Source: Bradyrhizobium sp. BRP22
Lineage (GTDB): Bacteria > Pseudomonadota > Alphaproteobacteria > Rhizobiales > Xanthobacteraceae
NCBI RefSeq assembly: GCF_020194175.1
Contig: NZ_JADYVX010000016.1
Span: forward strand, 93,864 to 157,863
DNA length: 64,000 nt
Direction: 5' to 3'
Part shown: piece after piece, positions 26,834 through 34,680 of the stretch
Position numbering within the stretch: the first letter of the stretch is position 1
Layout of the letters: every line of letters begins with the position of its first letter
Notes under the pieces: generated by a model
The model's input: only the letters and a program-made list of their open reading frames with translations
Databases searched by the model: none
Told to the model about the DNA's origin: nothing
Made by a program: the position numbers and the translations under genes

Positions 26834-27667
26834 TCAGAACAGCGGCTTATCGGATGAGCGAGGTCCGGTCGCGAGCTTGTTCACGTCGAAGTTATCGACA
26901 TCCGCAAGCAGCTCGCAGAATGCGCGTGCGCCGTGATCGAGCAGGCGTTCGCCCTCCTCCGCGGAAGCCTTCGTCGCATTGCCGACCGCCCCGCTTGGGT
27001 GCAGGTCCTGCGTCTGCCAGGCAAATGGCGCGGGCCGCTGCGTCGACAGCCTGCGGTGATCCTTTTCGATCGCGATGCTGGCGGGATGAAAATCCGCGAT
27101 CGCATCTCGCCGCACCGTGTGCGGATAGCGCGCCAGCATGATCGAGGTCTCGACGGCGCCGCCGTGAATGCCGTGGCGCACTTCCTCAGGCGTAAACAAC
27201 TTTTCCGCCGCGCTCAGTCGCGACCAGCTCGTGGTGACCACCAGCATCCCGTGGTGCGCGCGCAAATCCTGCGCGACCAGGCTCATCGCTGCGCTGTTGC
27301 CGCCATGGCTCGTCACCATCACCAGCTTCTTGACGCCCGCGCGCGCCACGCTCTCGCCGAGCGCAGTCCACGTCTTCAATGCGACGTCGATCGGCAGCGT
27401 CAGCGTGCCCGGAAAATCGAGATGCTCCGTGGAAATGCCGACCGGTTGCAGCGGCAGGAACGTAGCGGGCAGGCTGACCGGCAACAGCTCGTGGACAAGC
27501 GCCAGATAGGCTTCGGCGATCATGATGTCGGTGCCAAGAGGCAGATGCGGCCCGTGCTGCTCGGTCGCCGCGAGCGGCAGCACCGCGATCCAGCGCGCCG
27601 AATCGCCGCTGGCGATCTCCGGCCAGCGGATTTCGGTCCAGTCGCGGGGTGGAACAGTCGAAGTCAT
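26834..27667 (-). CDS. Creatininase family amidohydrolase
   Basis: A 277-aa enzyme of the creatininase fold, which hydrolyses cyclic or linear amides with two metal ions (relatives: creatininase, MftE peptidase, FAPy-nucleotide deformylase). Metal-ligand motifs are visible: ATEQHGPHLPLGTD (residues about 33-46), VTSHGGNSAAM near 120 and HGGAVETSIML near 170. It is cytosolic, without a signal peptide. The gene diverges from an ABC importer operon across 123 bp, suggesting joint regulation and that the imported compound, or a derivative, is its substrate. The exact substrate cannot be assigned. Confidence 0.87.
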   Translation of the reverse strand: MTSTVPPRDWTEIRWPEIASGDSARWIAVLPLAATEQHGPHLPLGTDIMIAEAYLALVHELLPVSLPATFLPLQPVGISTEHLDFPGTLTLPIDVALKTWTALGESVARAGVKKLVMVTSHGGNSAAMSLVAQDLRAHHGMLVVTTSWSRLSAAEKLFTPEEVRHGIHGGAVETSIMLARYPHTVRRDAIADFHPASIAIEKDHRRLSTQRPAPFAWQTQDLHPSGAVGNATKASAEEGERLLDHGARAFCELLADVDNFDVNKLATGPRSSDKPLF

Positions 27668-27790
27668 CCCAAACGTTTCTCTGCCAAGCGTTCCTTTGCG
27701 CGGATTTGCGAGGTAATTTGCCGGCCCTGCCGCGGACGCATTCGGCGTCCATCACCCATCATGGGCCATAACCAGCGACGGAGTCCAACC

Positions 27791-28810
27791 ATGAACCGGG
27801 CCTTTTTGCTGCGAGCGTTAACTATAGCTGTTTTCGCCCTGGCTGCGGCCTTTGCGCCCGCAAAGGCCCAGACCCTGGACAAGGTGTCGTTCGGCACCAA
27901 CTGGGTGGCGGAAGCCGAGCATGGCGGCTTCTTCCAGGCGGTGGCCGACGGCACCTACAAGAACTACGGTCTCGACGTCACCATCGTTCCCGGCGGTCCC
28001 AACAACAACAACCGCATCCTCCTGATCGCCGGCAAGATCGATTTCTTCATGAGCGCGAACTCGCTGCAGTCGTTCGATGCGGTCACCAACAACGTGCCGC
28101 TGGTCGCCGTCGCCGCGATGTTCCAGAAGGATCCGCAGGTACTGTTGACCCATCCGGAGGTCAAGGCGACCAAGCTCGAGGATCTGAAGCCGCTGACGCT
28201 GCTCGTCTCGAAGGAGGGGATGACGACCTACTTCCAGTGGCTGAAATCCGAGTACGGATTCAGTGAGAGCAAGGTCAAGCCGTACACCTTCAATCCGCAG
28301 CCCTTCATCGTCGACAAGAACAGCGCGATGCAGGGCTATGTCACCTCGGAGCCGTTTGCGGTGGAGAAGGCTGCTAACTTCAAGCCGGGAGTCTTCCTGC
28401 TCGCCGATTACGGTTTCAACACCTATTCGACCCTGATCGAGACCCGCCGCGAGCTGGTCGAGAAGAAGCCCGATCTCGTCCAGCGCTTCGTCGACGCCTC
28501 CATCATCGGCTGGTACAACTATCTCTATGGCGACAATGCCGCCGCCAATGCCATGATCAAGAAGCTCAACCCTGAGATGACCGACGAATTGATCAGCTAT
28601 TCCATCGACAAGATGAAGGAATACGGCATCGTCGATTCCGGCGACTCCTTGAAGAACGGCATCGGCGCCATGAGCGACGAGCGGATGGCGAATTTCTTCG
28701 ACAAGATGGTGCGGGCCGGCGTCGTGCGCTCCGACATCGACTTCCGTCAGGCCTATACGCTCCGCTTCGTCAACAAGGGCGTTGGGCTCAACCTTCGACC
28801 GAAGCACTGA
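27791..28810 (+). CDS. ABC transporter substrate-binding protein, NMT1/SsuA-like
   Basis: A 339-aa exported protein: signal peptide MNRAFLLRALTIAVFALAAA to about residue 26 (AKA-QT), then an NMT1/THI5-like bilobal fold (VSFGTNWVAEAEHGGFFQAV, then KNYGLDVTIVPGGP). Relatives bind pyrimidine precursors, riboflavin, sulfonates or aromatic acids. The ATG at 27791 follows GGAG by 7 nt; the longer open frame upstream is antisense to the creatininase gene. ATPase and permease genes follow directly. Confidence 0.9.
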   Translation: MNRAFLLRALTIAVFALAAAFAPAKAQTLDKVSFGTNWVAEAEHGGFFQAVADGTYKNYGLDVTIVPGGPNNNNRILLIAGKIDFFMSANSLQSFDAVTNNVPLVAVAAMFQKDPQVLLTHPEVKATKLEDLKPLTLLVSKEGMTTYFQWLKSEYGFSESKVKPYTFNPQPFIVDKNSAMQGYVTSEPFAVEKAANFKPGVFLLADYGFNTYSTLIETRRELVEKKPDLVQRFVDASIIGWYNYLYGDNAAANAMIKKLNPEMTDELISYSIDKMKEYGIVDSGDSLKNGIGAMSDERMANFFDKMVRAGVVRSDIDFRQAYTLRFVNKGVGLNLRPKH

Positions 28811-28830
28811 GCCCGAAGATTGCTCACGTG

Positions 28831-29640
28831 ATGGCCGGGCAAGCCTCGAGCGAACTGGACGCCGGCTCCCCGCTTGCGGTGAGCCTGCGCGGTGTCACGA
28901 AAATTTATGACAGCGGCGTAGCGGCGCTCGGGCCTGTTGACCTCGACGTCAAGCGGGGAGAATTCGTGTCGCTGGTCGGGCCGTCGGGTTGCGGCAAATC
29001 CACTGCGCTGCGGCTGATCGCGGGCCTTGCCGCGCCGACCGCCGGCACCGTCGGCGTCTCCCGTCTCGCGGCGGAAATGCGCGGCCATCACCCGATCGGC
29101 TTTGTGTTCCAGGAGCCGACCCTGATGCCGTGGGCAAGCGTGCGCGAGAATGTCCGCCTGCCGCTGAAGCTTGCCCATGCGCCGACAGGCGAGGCGGATG
29201 CGCGCATCGACGAGGCGTTGGCGCAGGTCGGACTTGCCGAATTCGCGCGCGCCTATCCGCGCGAATTGTCCGGCGGCATGAAGATGCGGGTCTCATTGGC
29301 GCGGGCGCTGGTCACCGATCCCGATATTCTCCTGATGGATGAGCCGTTCGCGGCGCTGGACGAGATCACGCGGTTCCGCCTCAACAACGATCTGCTCGCG
29401 CTCTGGCGCAAGCTGCACAAGACCGTGATCTTCGTCACCCATTCGGTGTTCGAATCGGTTTATCTCTCGCAGCGCGTGATCGTGATGACGGCGCGGCCGG
29501 GGCGGATCGGCGCGGAGTTTCACGTCAGCGCGACCGAGCCGCGTGGCGAGGAGTTCCGCACCTCCGCGGAATATGCTGCCTTCTGCCGCCAGGTTTCCAA
29601 CGCGCTCGCGCCGGCCTATGCGGGGCACGCGGGCGCATGA
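28831..29640 (+). CDS. ABC transporter ATP-binding protein
   Basis: A 269-aa importer ATPase of the SsuB/TauB/ThiZ class. Walker A GPSGCGKST is near residue 51, the Q-loop is VFQEPTLMPW, the signature LSGGMKMRVS near 147, Walker B ILLMDEPFAALDE near 167 and the switch His in FVTHSVFESVYL. A GTG one codon upstream (28828) is an alternative start. The stop overlaps the permease start (ATGA). It energises uptake of the ligand bound by the upstream NMT1-type protein. Confidence 0.92.
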   Translation: MAGQASSELDAGSPLAVSLRGVTKIYDSGVAALGPVDLDVKRGEFVSLVGPSGCGKSTALRLIAGLAAPTAGTVGVSRLAAEMRGHHPIGFVFQEPTLMPWASVRENVRLPLKLAHAPTGEADARIDEALAQVGLAEFARAYPRELSGGMKMRVSLARALVTDPDILLMDEPFAALDEITRFRLNNDLLALWRKLHKTVIFVTHSVFESVYLSQRVIVMTARPGRIGAEFHVSATEPRGEEFRTSAEYAAFCRQVSNALAPAYAGHAGA

Positions 29641-30425
29641 AGTCCTCGCTGCATGCGGTCCGCCTGCTATTGCCGGTCGTCGTCTTTGCGGCCGCCATCC
29701 TGCTCTGGGAAGCAATCGTTCGCATCAACGATATCCAGCCCTATGTGCTGCCAGGACCGGTGGCGGTGTTCGAAACGCTGATCAGCGATTGGCCGGTGTT
29801 GTCGCAGTCGCTGGGTGTCACCCTGCTGACCACGCTGGAAGGTTTCGTGGCCGCTGCGATCGGCGGCATCGTGCTGGCGCTGTTGTTCAATCAGTCGAAA
29901 TGGCTGGAATATTCGCTGTTCCCCTATGCGGTGATCCTGCAGGTCACGCCCGTGATCGCGATCGCGCCACTGCTCCTGATCTATCTGCAGCAACAGACCG
30001 CCGTGGTGGTCTGCGCCTGGATCGTCGCGTTCTTTCCGGTGCTGTCCAACACCACGCTCGGGCTCAATTCGGTCGACCGCAATCTGGCCGGGCTGTTTCA
30101 GCTCTACGGCGCGACGCGGCTGCAGACGCTGGCTTATCTGAAACTGCCGGCGGCGCTGCCGTTCATTCTCGGGGGTTTAAGGATCGCCGGCGGCCTGTCG
30201 CTGATCGGCGCGGTCGTTGCCGAGATCGCGGCCGGCACCGCAGGCGCAGGCTCCGGTCTCGCGTTCCGCATCGCGGAGTCCGGCTATCGTCTCAACATTC
30301 CACGTATGTTCGCGGCGCTGTTCCTGCTCTCGGTCGCCGGGATTGTCATCTATGGGCTGCTGGCGCTAATTTCGCATCTGGTATTGCGGCGCTGGCACGA
30401 GAGCGCGCTTGGAAAGGAAAGCTGA
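29637..30425 (+). CDS. ABC transporter permease
   Basis: A 262-aa inner-membrane permease with about six membrane segments and the binding-protein-dependent transport motif (LFQLYGATRLQTLAYLKLPA, EAA loop, near residue 155). It is translationally coupled to the ATPase gene by an ATGA overlap, and its TGA overlaps the start of the hydroxyacid dehydrogenase (TGATG). This tight packing indicates one operon for uptake and metabolism. Confidence 0.92.
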   Translation: MKSSLHAVRLLLPVVVFAAAILLWEAIVRINDIQPYVLPGPVAVFETLISDWPVLSQSLGVTLLTTLEGFVAAAIGGIVLALLFNQSKWLEYSLFPYAVILQVTPVIAIAPLLLIYLQQQTAVVVCAWIVAFFPVLSNTTLGLNSVDRNLAGLFQLYGATRLQTLAYLKLPAALPFILGGLRIAGGLSLIGAVVAEIAAGTAGAGSGLAFRIAESGYRLNIPRMFAALFLLSVAGIVIYGLLALISHLVLRRWHESALGKES

Positions 30426-31411
30426 TGGCTGGAAGTATCTCGTCTGAGAAGGTCGACCTGTTGGTCTACGGGCCGATCCGTCCCATTCTGCAGAATGGCT
30501 TTCCGGACCAGTTCATCCTGCACACCGCCGAAAGTCGCGCCGACCTCGAGCGGTTGACGCCGGAGACCAGGGCCAGGATCCGCGGCATCGCCGTGACCTA
30601 TCACACGGTGTCGACCGACAAGACCGTGCTGGCGCAATTCCCGAAGCTCGAGATCGCCTCGAGCTTCGGCGTCGGCTACGACCATGTCGATTCCGCCTAT
30701 GCGCGCGAGCACAACATCGTCGTCACCAACACGCCCGACGTCCTCACCGAGGAGGTGGCCGATGTCGCGATGGGCCTCCTGATCGCCACGTTACGCGAAT
30801 TCGTCAAGGCGGACCGCTATGTGCGCTCCGGCCTCTGGCAGACGCAGAACTATCCCTTGAGCGTCGGCTCGCTGCGCGACCGCAAGGTCGGCATCGTCGG
30901 CATGGGGCGGATCGGGCAGGCGATCGGCCGCAGGCTCGAGGCTTCGCTCGTTCCGGTCGTCTATCATTCGCGCAGGCCCGCGGCCGGCGTGTCCTACCAG
31001 CATTATCCCGAGCTGATCGAGATGGCGAAGGCGGTGGACACGCTGGTGGTGATCGTGCCCGGCGGCGCCTCCACTGCGAAAATGATCAACGCCGAGGTGT
31101 TGAAGGCGCTCGGCCCGCGCGGCGTCGTGATCAACGTCGCGCGCGGTTCAGTCGTGGACGAGCCGGCGCTGATCGCGGCGCTGAAATCGGGGACCATCCT
31201 GGCCGCCGGCCTCGACGTGTTCGCCACCGAACCGAACGTGCCGGACGAGCTGAAGTCGATGCAGAATGTCGTGCTGCTGCCACATATCGGTTCGGCTTCC
31301 GTGGTAACGCGCAATGCCATGGATCAGCTCGTGGTCGACAATCTCAAGAGCTGGTTCGCCGGCAAGCCGCCGCTCACGCCCGTCGCGGAGACCCCGGTAG
31401 AGGGGCGTTGA
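30425..31411 (+). CDS. D-isomer-specific 2-hydroxyacid dehydrogenase (glyoxylate/hydroxypyruvate reductase-like)
   Basis: A 328-aa NAD(P)H-dependent oxidoreductase that reduces 2-oxoacids such as glyoxylate or hydroxypyruvate. The Rossmann motif GMGRIGQAIGRRL is near residue 158, the catalytic Arg in INVARGSVVDEPAL near 237, a Glu in DVFATEPNVP near 268 and the catalytic His in LLPHIGSAS near 287. Length is typical. It overlaps the permease stop by 1 nt. Being in the importer operon suggests that breakdown of the imported compound yields a 2-oxo or 2-hydroxy acid. Confidence 0.9.
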   Translation: MAGSISSEKVDLLVYGPIRPILQNGFPDQFILHTAESRADLERLTPETRARIRGIAVTYHTVSTDKTVLAQFPKLEIASSFGVGYDHVDSAYAREHNIVVTNTPDVLTEEVADVAMGLLIATLREFVKADRYVRSGLWQTQNYPLSVGSLRDRKVGIVGMGRIGQAIGRRLEASLVPVVYHSRRPAAGVSYQHYPELIEMAKAVDTLVVIVPGGASTAKMINAEVLKALGPRGVVINVARGSVVDEPALIAALKSGTILAAGLDVFATEPNVPDELKSMQNVVLLPHIGSASVVTRNAMDQLVVDNLKSWFAGKPPLTPVAETPVEGR

Positions 31412-31428
31412 TAAGGGACATTGATCAG

Positions 31429-32130
31429 ATGTCGGTCAGCCGTCTCAGCATCGTGGCTGCAGTGCTGCTTGCAATGGCTGGCGGCACCGGACCTGCGTCG
31501 TCCCAGGATGCCGCATCGCTGAAGAAGGAAATGATCGGGCAGTGGGAGCTTGCGACCACGGACCGCAGCAAGACCTGTGTCGTCACGCTGAAGGGTGATG
31601 CGACGGCGCAAGGCCTCAAGCTCGAGCTGGAGCCTTCGTGTCCGGCAGCGCTGCCTTTCGCCAAGGACATTGCCGCCTGGAACGTCAGGGGCCTCGACAT
31701 TGTGCGGCTGCAGAACGCGGCCGGCGAACCGGTGATCGATTTCACCGAGGTTGAGAGCGGCATCTTTGAAGGGCTGCGGACCGGCGAGGGTGTCTACATC
31801 CTGCAGAACCTCGCCGCCGCGCGCTCACTCGCCAAGTCGATGGACCAGATGATCGGCGACTGGTCGATGGTGCGCGCCAACGGGCAGGCGATCTGCGGCC
31901 TGACACTGACCAACACCGAGGCCGGCCAGGATAATTTTCAGGTGTTCCTGAAGCCGAAATGCGATCCGGCGGTGACGGCGTTCGCACCGACACTTTGGCG
32001 GCTCGATCACGGCCAGATGCTGTTGATGTCGCAGAAGGGCGACACCTGGCAGTTCGAGGCCGACGACAATGCGCAGTGGCGCAAGGTCCCCGACAGCGCC
32101 GATCCCCTGATCATGCTGCGCGACCAGTAG
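31429..32130 (+). CDS. Secreted AprI/Inh-type metalloprotease inhibitor, two tandem domains
   Basis: A 233-aa exported protein: signal peptide (LSIVAAVLLAMAGG, cleavage near SSQ-DA), then two Inh-like beta-barrel units. The first begins EMIGQWELATTDRSKTCVV near residue 33, the second DQMIGDWSMVRANGQAICG near 140; each has the Cys pair and GxW/DW motif of the family. Single-domain Inh proteins block serralysin-type metalloproteases in the periplasm. No serralysin gene is in the window. The ATG at 31429 is preferred over a TTG at 31408. The gene begins 17 nt after the dehydrogenase stop and may be read from the same promoter. Confidence 0.78.
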   Translation: MSVSRLSIVAAVLLAMAGGTGPASSQDAASLKKEMIGQWELATTDRSKTCVVTLKGDATAQGLKLELEPSCPAALPFAKDIAAWNVRGLDIVRLQNAAGEPVIDFTEVESGIFEGLRTGEGVYILQNLAAARSLAKSMDQMIGDWSMVRANGQAICGLTLTNTEAGQDNFQVFLKPKCDPAVTAFAPTLWRLDHGQMLLMSQKGDTWQFEADDNAQWRKVPDSADPLIMLRDQ

Positions 32131-32188
32131 CTGCTCTAGCTCGAGCATGAGTCGATCAGGTTGAGGGTGTAGCCGCGGTGAGCTGCGC

Positions 32189-32225
32189 TCCCTCTCCCGC
32201 TTGCGGGAAAGGGTTGGGGTGAGGA
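32189..32225. repeat. CTCTCCCGCTTGCGGGA-type repeat
   Basis: CCCTCTCCCGCTTGCGGGAAAGGG forms a short hairpin followed by TTGGGGTGAGGA. It is the same family as the pair at 43849-43965. It lies in the convergent gap between the inhibitor and chemoreceptor genes. Confidence 0.7.
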
Positions 32226-32292
32226 GAACGGCCGCCGAAGGCGGCCTGTGTCTCTCCGCAAGCGCGAGAGGTGAAGTCAGCATTCGCCGCCG

Positions 32293-33963
32293 TCACCCGA
32301 TGCTGGCGGCCTCGTTGGCGGCGCGCTGCATGCTCGACGACATCTCGTTGGTGACGACGCTCTGCTCCTCGACCGCGGCGGCCGTCGACGTCACATACTC
32401 GCCCACCGCCTCGATCGACCGGCGAACCGTGCCCAGCGCGGTGACGACGTCGGCGGAAATGCCATTGAGCGAGTCGATCTCGACGCCGATCTTGTCGGTC
32501 GCCTGCTTGGCCTGGTTGGCGAGGTTCTTGACCTCGGCGGCGACCACCGCAAAGCCGCGGCCGGCCTCGCCGGCGCGCGCGGACTCGATCGTCGCGTTCA
32601 GCGCGAGCAGGTTGATCTGACCGGTGATGTCGCCGATCATCTGCAGGATGCCGCTCATCGAGGCCGCCGCGGCGGTCAGCCGCTGCGCCTGGTGGTCGGC
32701 GGACTGCACATGGTCTGTGGCGGCCGCGGCCGTCTCCTTCGACTTGACCATCGCCTCCGAGATCTCGCGTACCGAGGCGTTCAATTCCTCGGCCCCGGCC
32801 GCGACCTGCTCCATCATGCCGCGGACGCGCTCGCTCTTCAGCCGCGCGACAACCTGGGCAGTGACGTCGGAGGCATATTTGACGACCTTGAACGGCTTGC
32901 CATTCAGATCCATGATCGGATTGTAGGAGGCCTGAATCCAGACATCGCGTCCGCCGGCGCCGACGCGGCGAAATTCACCGGCCTGGTATTCGCCGCGGTT
33001 CAGCGCGGCCCAGAATTCCCGATAGGCCGGTGTGTCACGCTCGGCCGGATCGACGAACATGCTGTGATGGCGGCCCTTGATGTCGTGCAGCGTATAGCCC
33101 AGCGCCTTCAGGAAATTGGCGTTCGCCGTTCTCACGGTGCCGTCCATCGCGAACTCGATCACCGCCTGCGACTTGTCGATGGCCGCGATCTGGCCGGCGA
33201 AATCGGCATTGCGCAGCTTCTGCTCGGTCACGTCGGTTGCGAATTTGACCACCTTGAACGGCTTGCCGTTCTCATCGAACACCGGATTGTAGGACGCCAG
33301 AATCCACACCTCTTTGCCACCCTTGCCGATCCGCTTGAATTCGCCAGCCTCGAACTCGCCGCGATTCAGCTTCTGCCAGAACTCCCGATAGTTCGGGCTG
33401 TCGCGGAACGAGGCCTCGACAAACATGCTATGGTGCTTGCCCTGGATCTCGGCCAGCAAATAGCCGAGCGCGCGCAGGAAATTCTCATTGGCGGTGATGA
33501 CGCTGCCGTCGAGATTGAATTCGATCACCGCCTGGACGCGGCCGATCGCAATGATCTGCGCGCGGAAGTCCAGGTTCTGCAGCCGGACCGATGCATCGAA
33601 CCATTCCACGGCGAAGCCCGAGCGCTGCCCGTTGTCGGTCCCGAGCGGCGTTACCACGAGATCGAAGGCGCGCCCACCGAACCTGATGGTCGCCCGATGC
33701 GGCGACTTCAACTGCCCCAGCACCTGGCGCTGATGGGCGGGATTCTTGTGAAAGACGTCGATGCTGCTGCCGATCAGTTTGGCGACCGAGAAGCCCGGAA
33801 GCTCCTTGCGGATGTCGGCCTCCGCGTCGGTGAGCAGCTTTGTCACCGCACGGTTCATGTAGGTGATGGTCAGTGACGCATCCGCGACCATCAGGTTGGC
33901 GGTGATGGCGTCGGCAGTAGTCGTGGCAATCTCACCGGCACGCGATTTCCGGCTTCCAAACAT
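32293..33963 (-). CDS. Soluble methyl-accepting chemotaxis protein with three PAS domains
   Basis: A 556-aa cytoplasmic chemoreceptor without membrane segments. A divergent N-terminal PAS (about residues 15-125) is followed by two closely similar PAS-PAC units (about 135-250 and 255-370), each with a HHSMFV motif and a GGxxVWIxASYNP strand. The C-terminal signalling hairpin has the invariant tip INLLALNATIESARAGEAGRGFAVVA near residue 455. There is no HAMP domain. Such receptors sense redox, haem or small ligands through PAS and signal to CheA. It is monocistronic. Confidence 0.92.
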   Translation of the reverse strand: MFGSRKSRAGEIATTTADAITANLMVADASLTITYMNRAVTKLLTDAEADIRKELPGFSVAKLIGSSIDVFHKNPAHQRQVLGQLKSPHRATIRFGGRAFDLVVTPLGTDNGQRSGFAVEWFDASVRLQNLDFRAQIIAIGRVQAVIEFNLDGSVITANENFLRALGYLLAEIQGKHHSMFVEASFRDSPNYREFWQKLNRGEFEAGEFKRIGKGGKEVWILASYNPVFDENGKPFKVVKFATDVTEQKLRNADFAGQIAAIDKSQAVIEFAMDGTVRTANANFLKALGYTLHDIKGRHHSMFVDPAERDTPAYREFWAALNRGEYQAGEFRRVGAGGRDVWIQASYNPIMDLNGKPFKVVKYASDVTAQVVARLKSERVRGMMEQVAAGAEELNASVREISEAMVKSKETAAAATDHVQSADHQAQRLTAAAASMSGILQMIGDITGQINLLALNATIESARAGEAGRGFAVVAAEVKNLANQAKQATDKIGVEIDSLNGISADVVTALGTVRRSIEAVGEYVTSTAAAVEEQSVVTNEMSSSMQRAANEAASIG

Positions 33964-34281
33964 GTCTGGGTTCCTGCGTTGGCGAGCCAGGCGACGAAAT
34001 TGTCGATCTGGTATTCACGATCGGCGAATCAAAATTCCAAATGTCACCAGAAGCTTCTCAGCATGGTGTGAACGGTCCCTTAAATATCCCGCTACCGCTG
34101 ACAAAATTGCCGAGCTCCGATATTGCGTCGCGGCCGAACACGCAAAACCGCGTGCTCGGCGCTTTCTTCGAGCAGTTCTTCACTCGCTCTCACCTGTCCT
34201 TGTGCGGGAACGAGGAACGCCATTGGCGTGTGCGGCGTTGGCTGTTCATGTCTCGATCCGGCTTCGGACCAGGAGCGCGCT
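33964..34281. other. Intergenic region, no gene seen
   Basis: This 318-bp stretch separates the divergent chemoreceptor and the small Rossmann-like gene. It is less GC-rich near 34020-34120 (for example TCAAAATTCCAAATG, then TTAAATATCCCG), so promoters for both genes probably lie there, but no convincing -35/-10 pair, operator or RNA gene could be identified. Confidence 0.4.
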
Positions 34282-34656
34282 ATGGCGACGACCGTGCTTG
34301 CAATCGGCATCGATCCCGCATTCGCGGATTTCAGCGCCTTTCCGCAACTCACGCCGGAGCTGATCAGGAGCTATCTCGACGCACAGATCGAACAGTTGCG
34401 CAACCACGGCTATGAGGCGGATGCCTGCCTGGTCGACCTTGGCGATACCGCCGAGCCGGTGGTGGTCGCGGCGTTGGAGTCGAAGCGGTTCGACTGCGTC
34501 GTCATCGGTGCCGGCTTGCGCGAAGGCGCCGCGCATCTCCTGCTGTTCGAGAAGATTCTCAACCTCGTCCACCGCCTGGCGCCCGAGGCCTCGATCTGCT
34601 TCAACACCACGCCCGCCGACACAATGGACGCCGTGCGGCGCTGGGTCGCGCCGTGA
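34282..34656 (+). CDS. Conserved hypothetical protein, Rossmann-like
   Basis: A 124-aa cytosolic protein. It starts with a hydrophobic strand (TTVLAIGIDPAF), followed by an alpha-helix (LTPELIRSYLDAQIEQLRNHG) and the strand FDCVVIGAGLREGA, giving an alpha/beta response-regulator-like or Rossmann-like outline, ending in a HRLAPEASICFNTTPAD strand. The start at 34282 has AGGAG 6 nt upstream; the open frame reaches further up without support. No characterised family is recognised. Confidence 0.65.
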   Translation: MATTVLAIGIDPAFADFSAFPQLTPELIRSYLDAQIEQLRNHGYEADACLVDLGDTAEPVVVAALESKRFDCVVIGAGLREGAAHLLLFEKILNLVHRLAPEASICFNTTPADTMDAVRRWVAP

Positions 34657-34680
34657 GCCGGGCGCCGTGCGTGGAGAGCT

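Noticed and set aside
28828..28830. GTG as the start of the ABC ATPase gene
   Set aside because: The ATG codon immediately after it (28831) is a simpler choice; the difference is one residue and does not affect the assignment.
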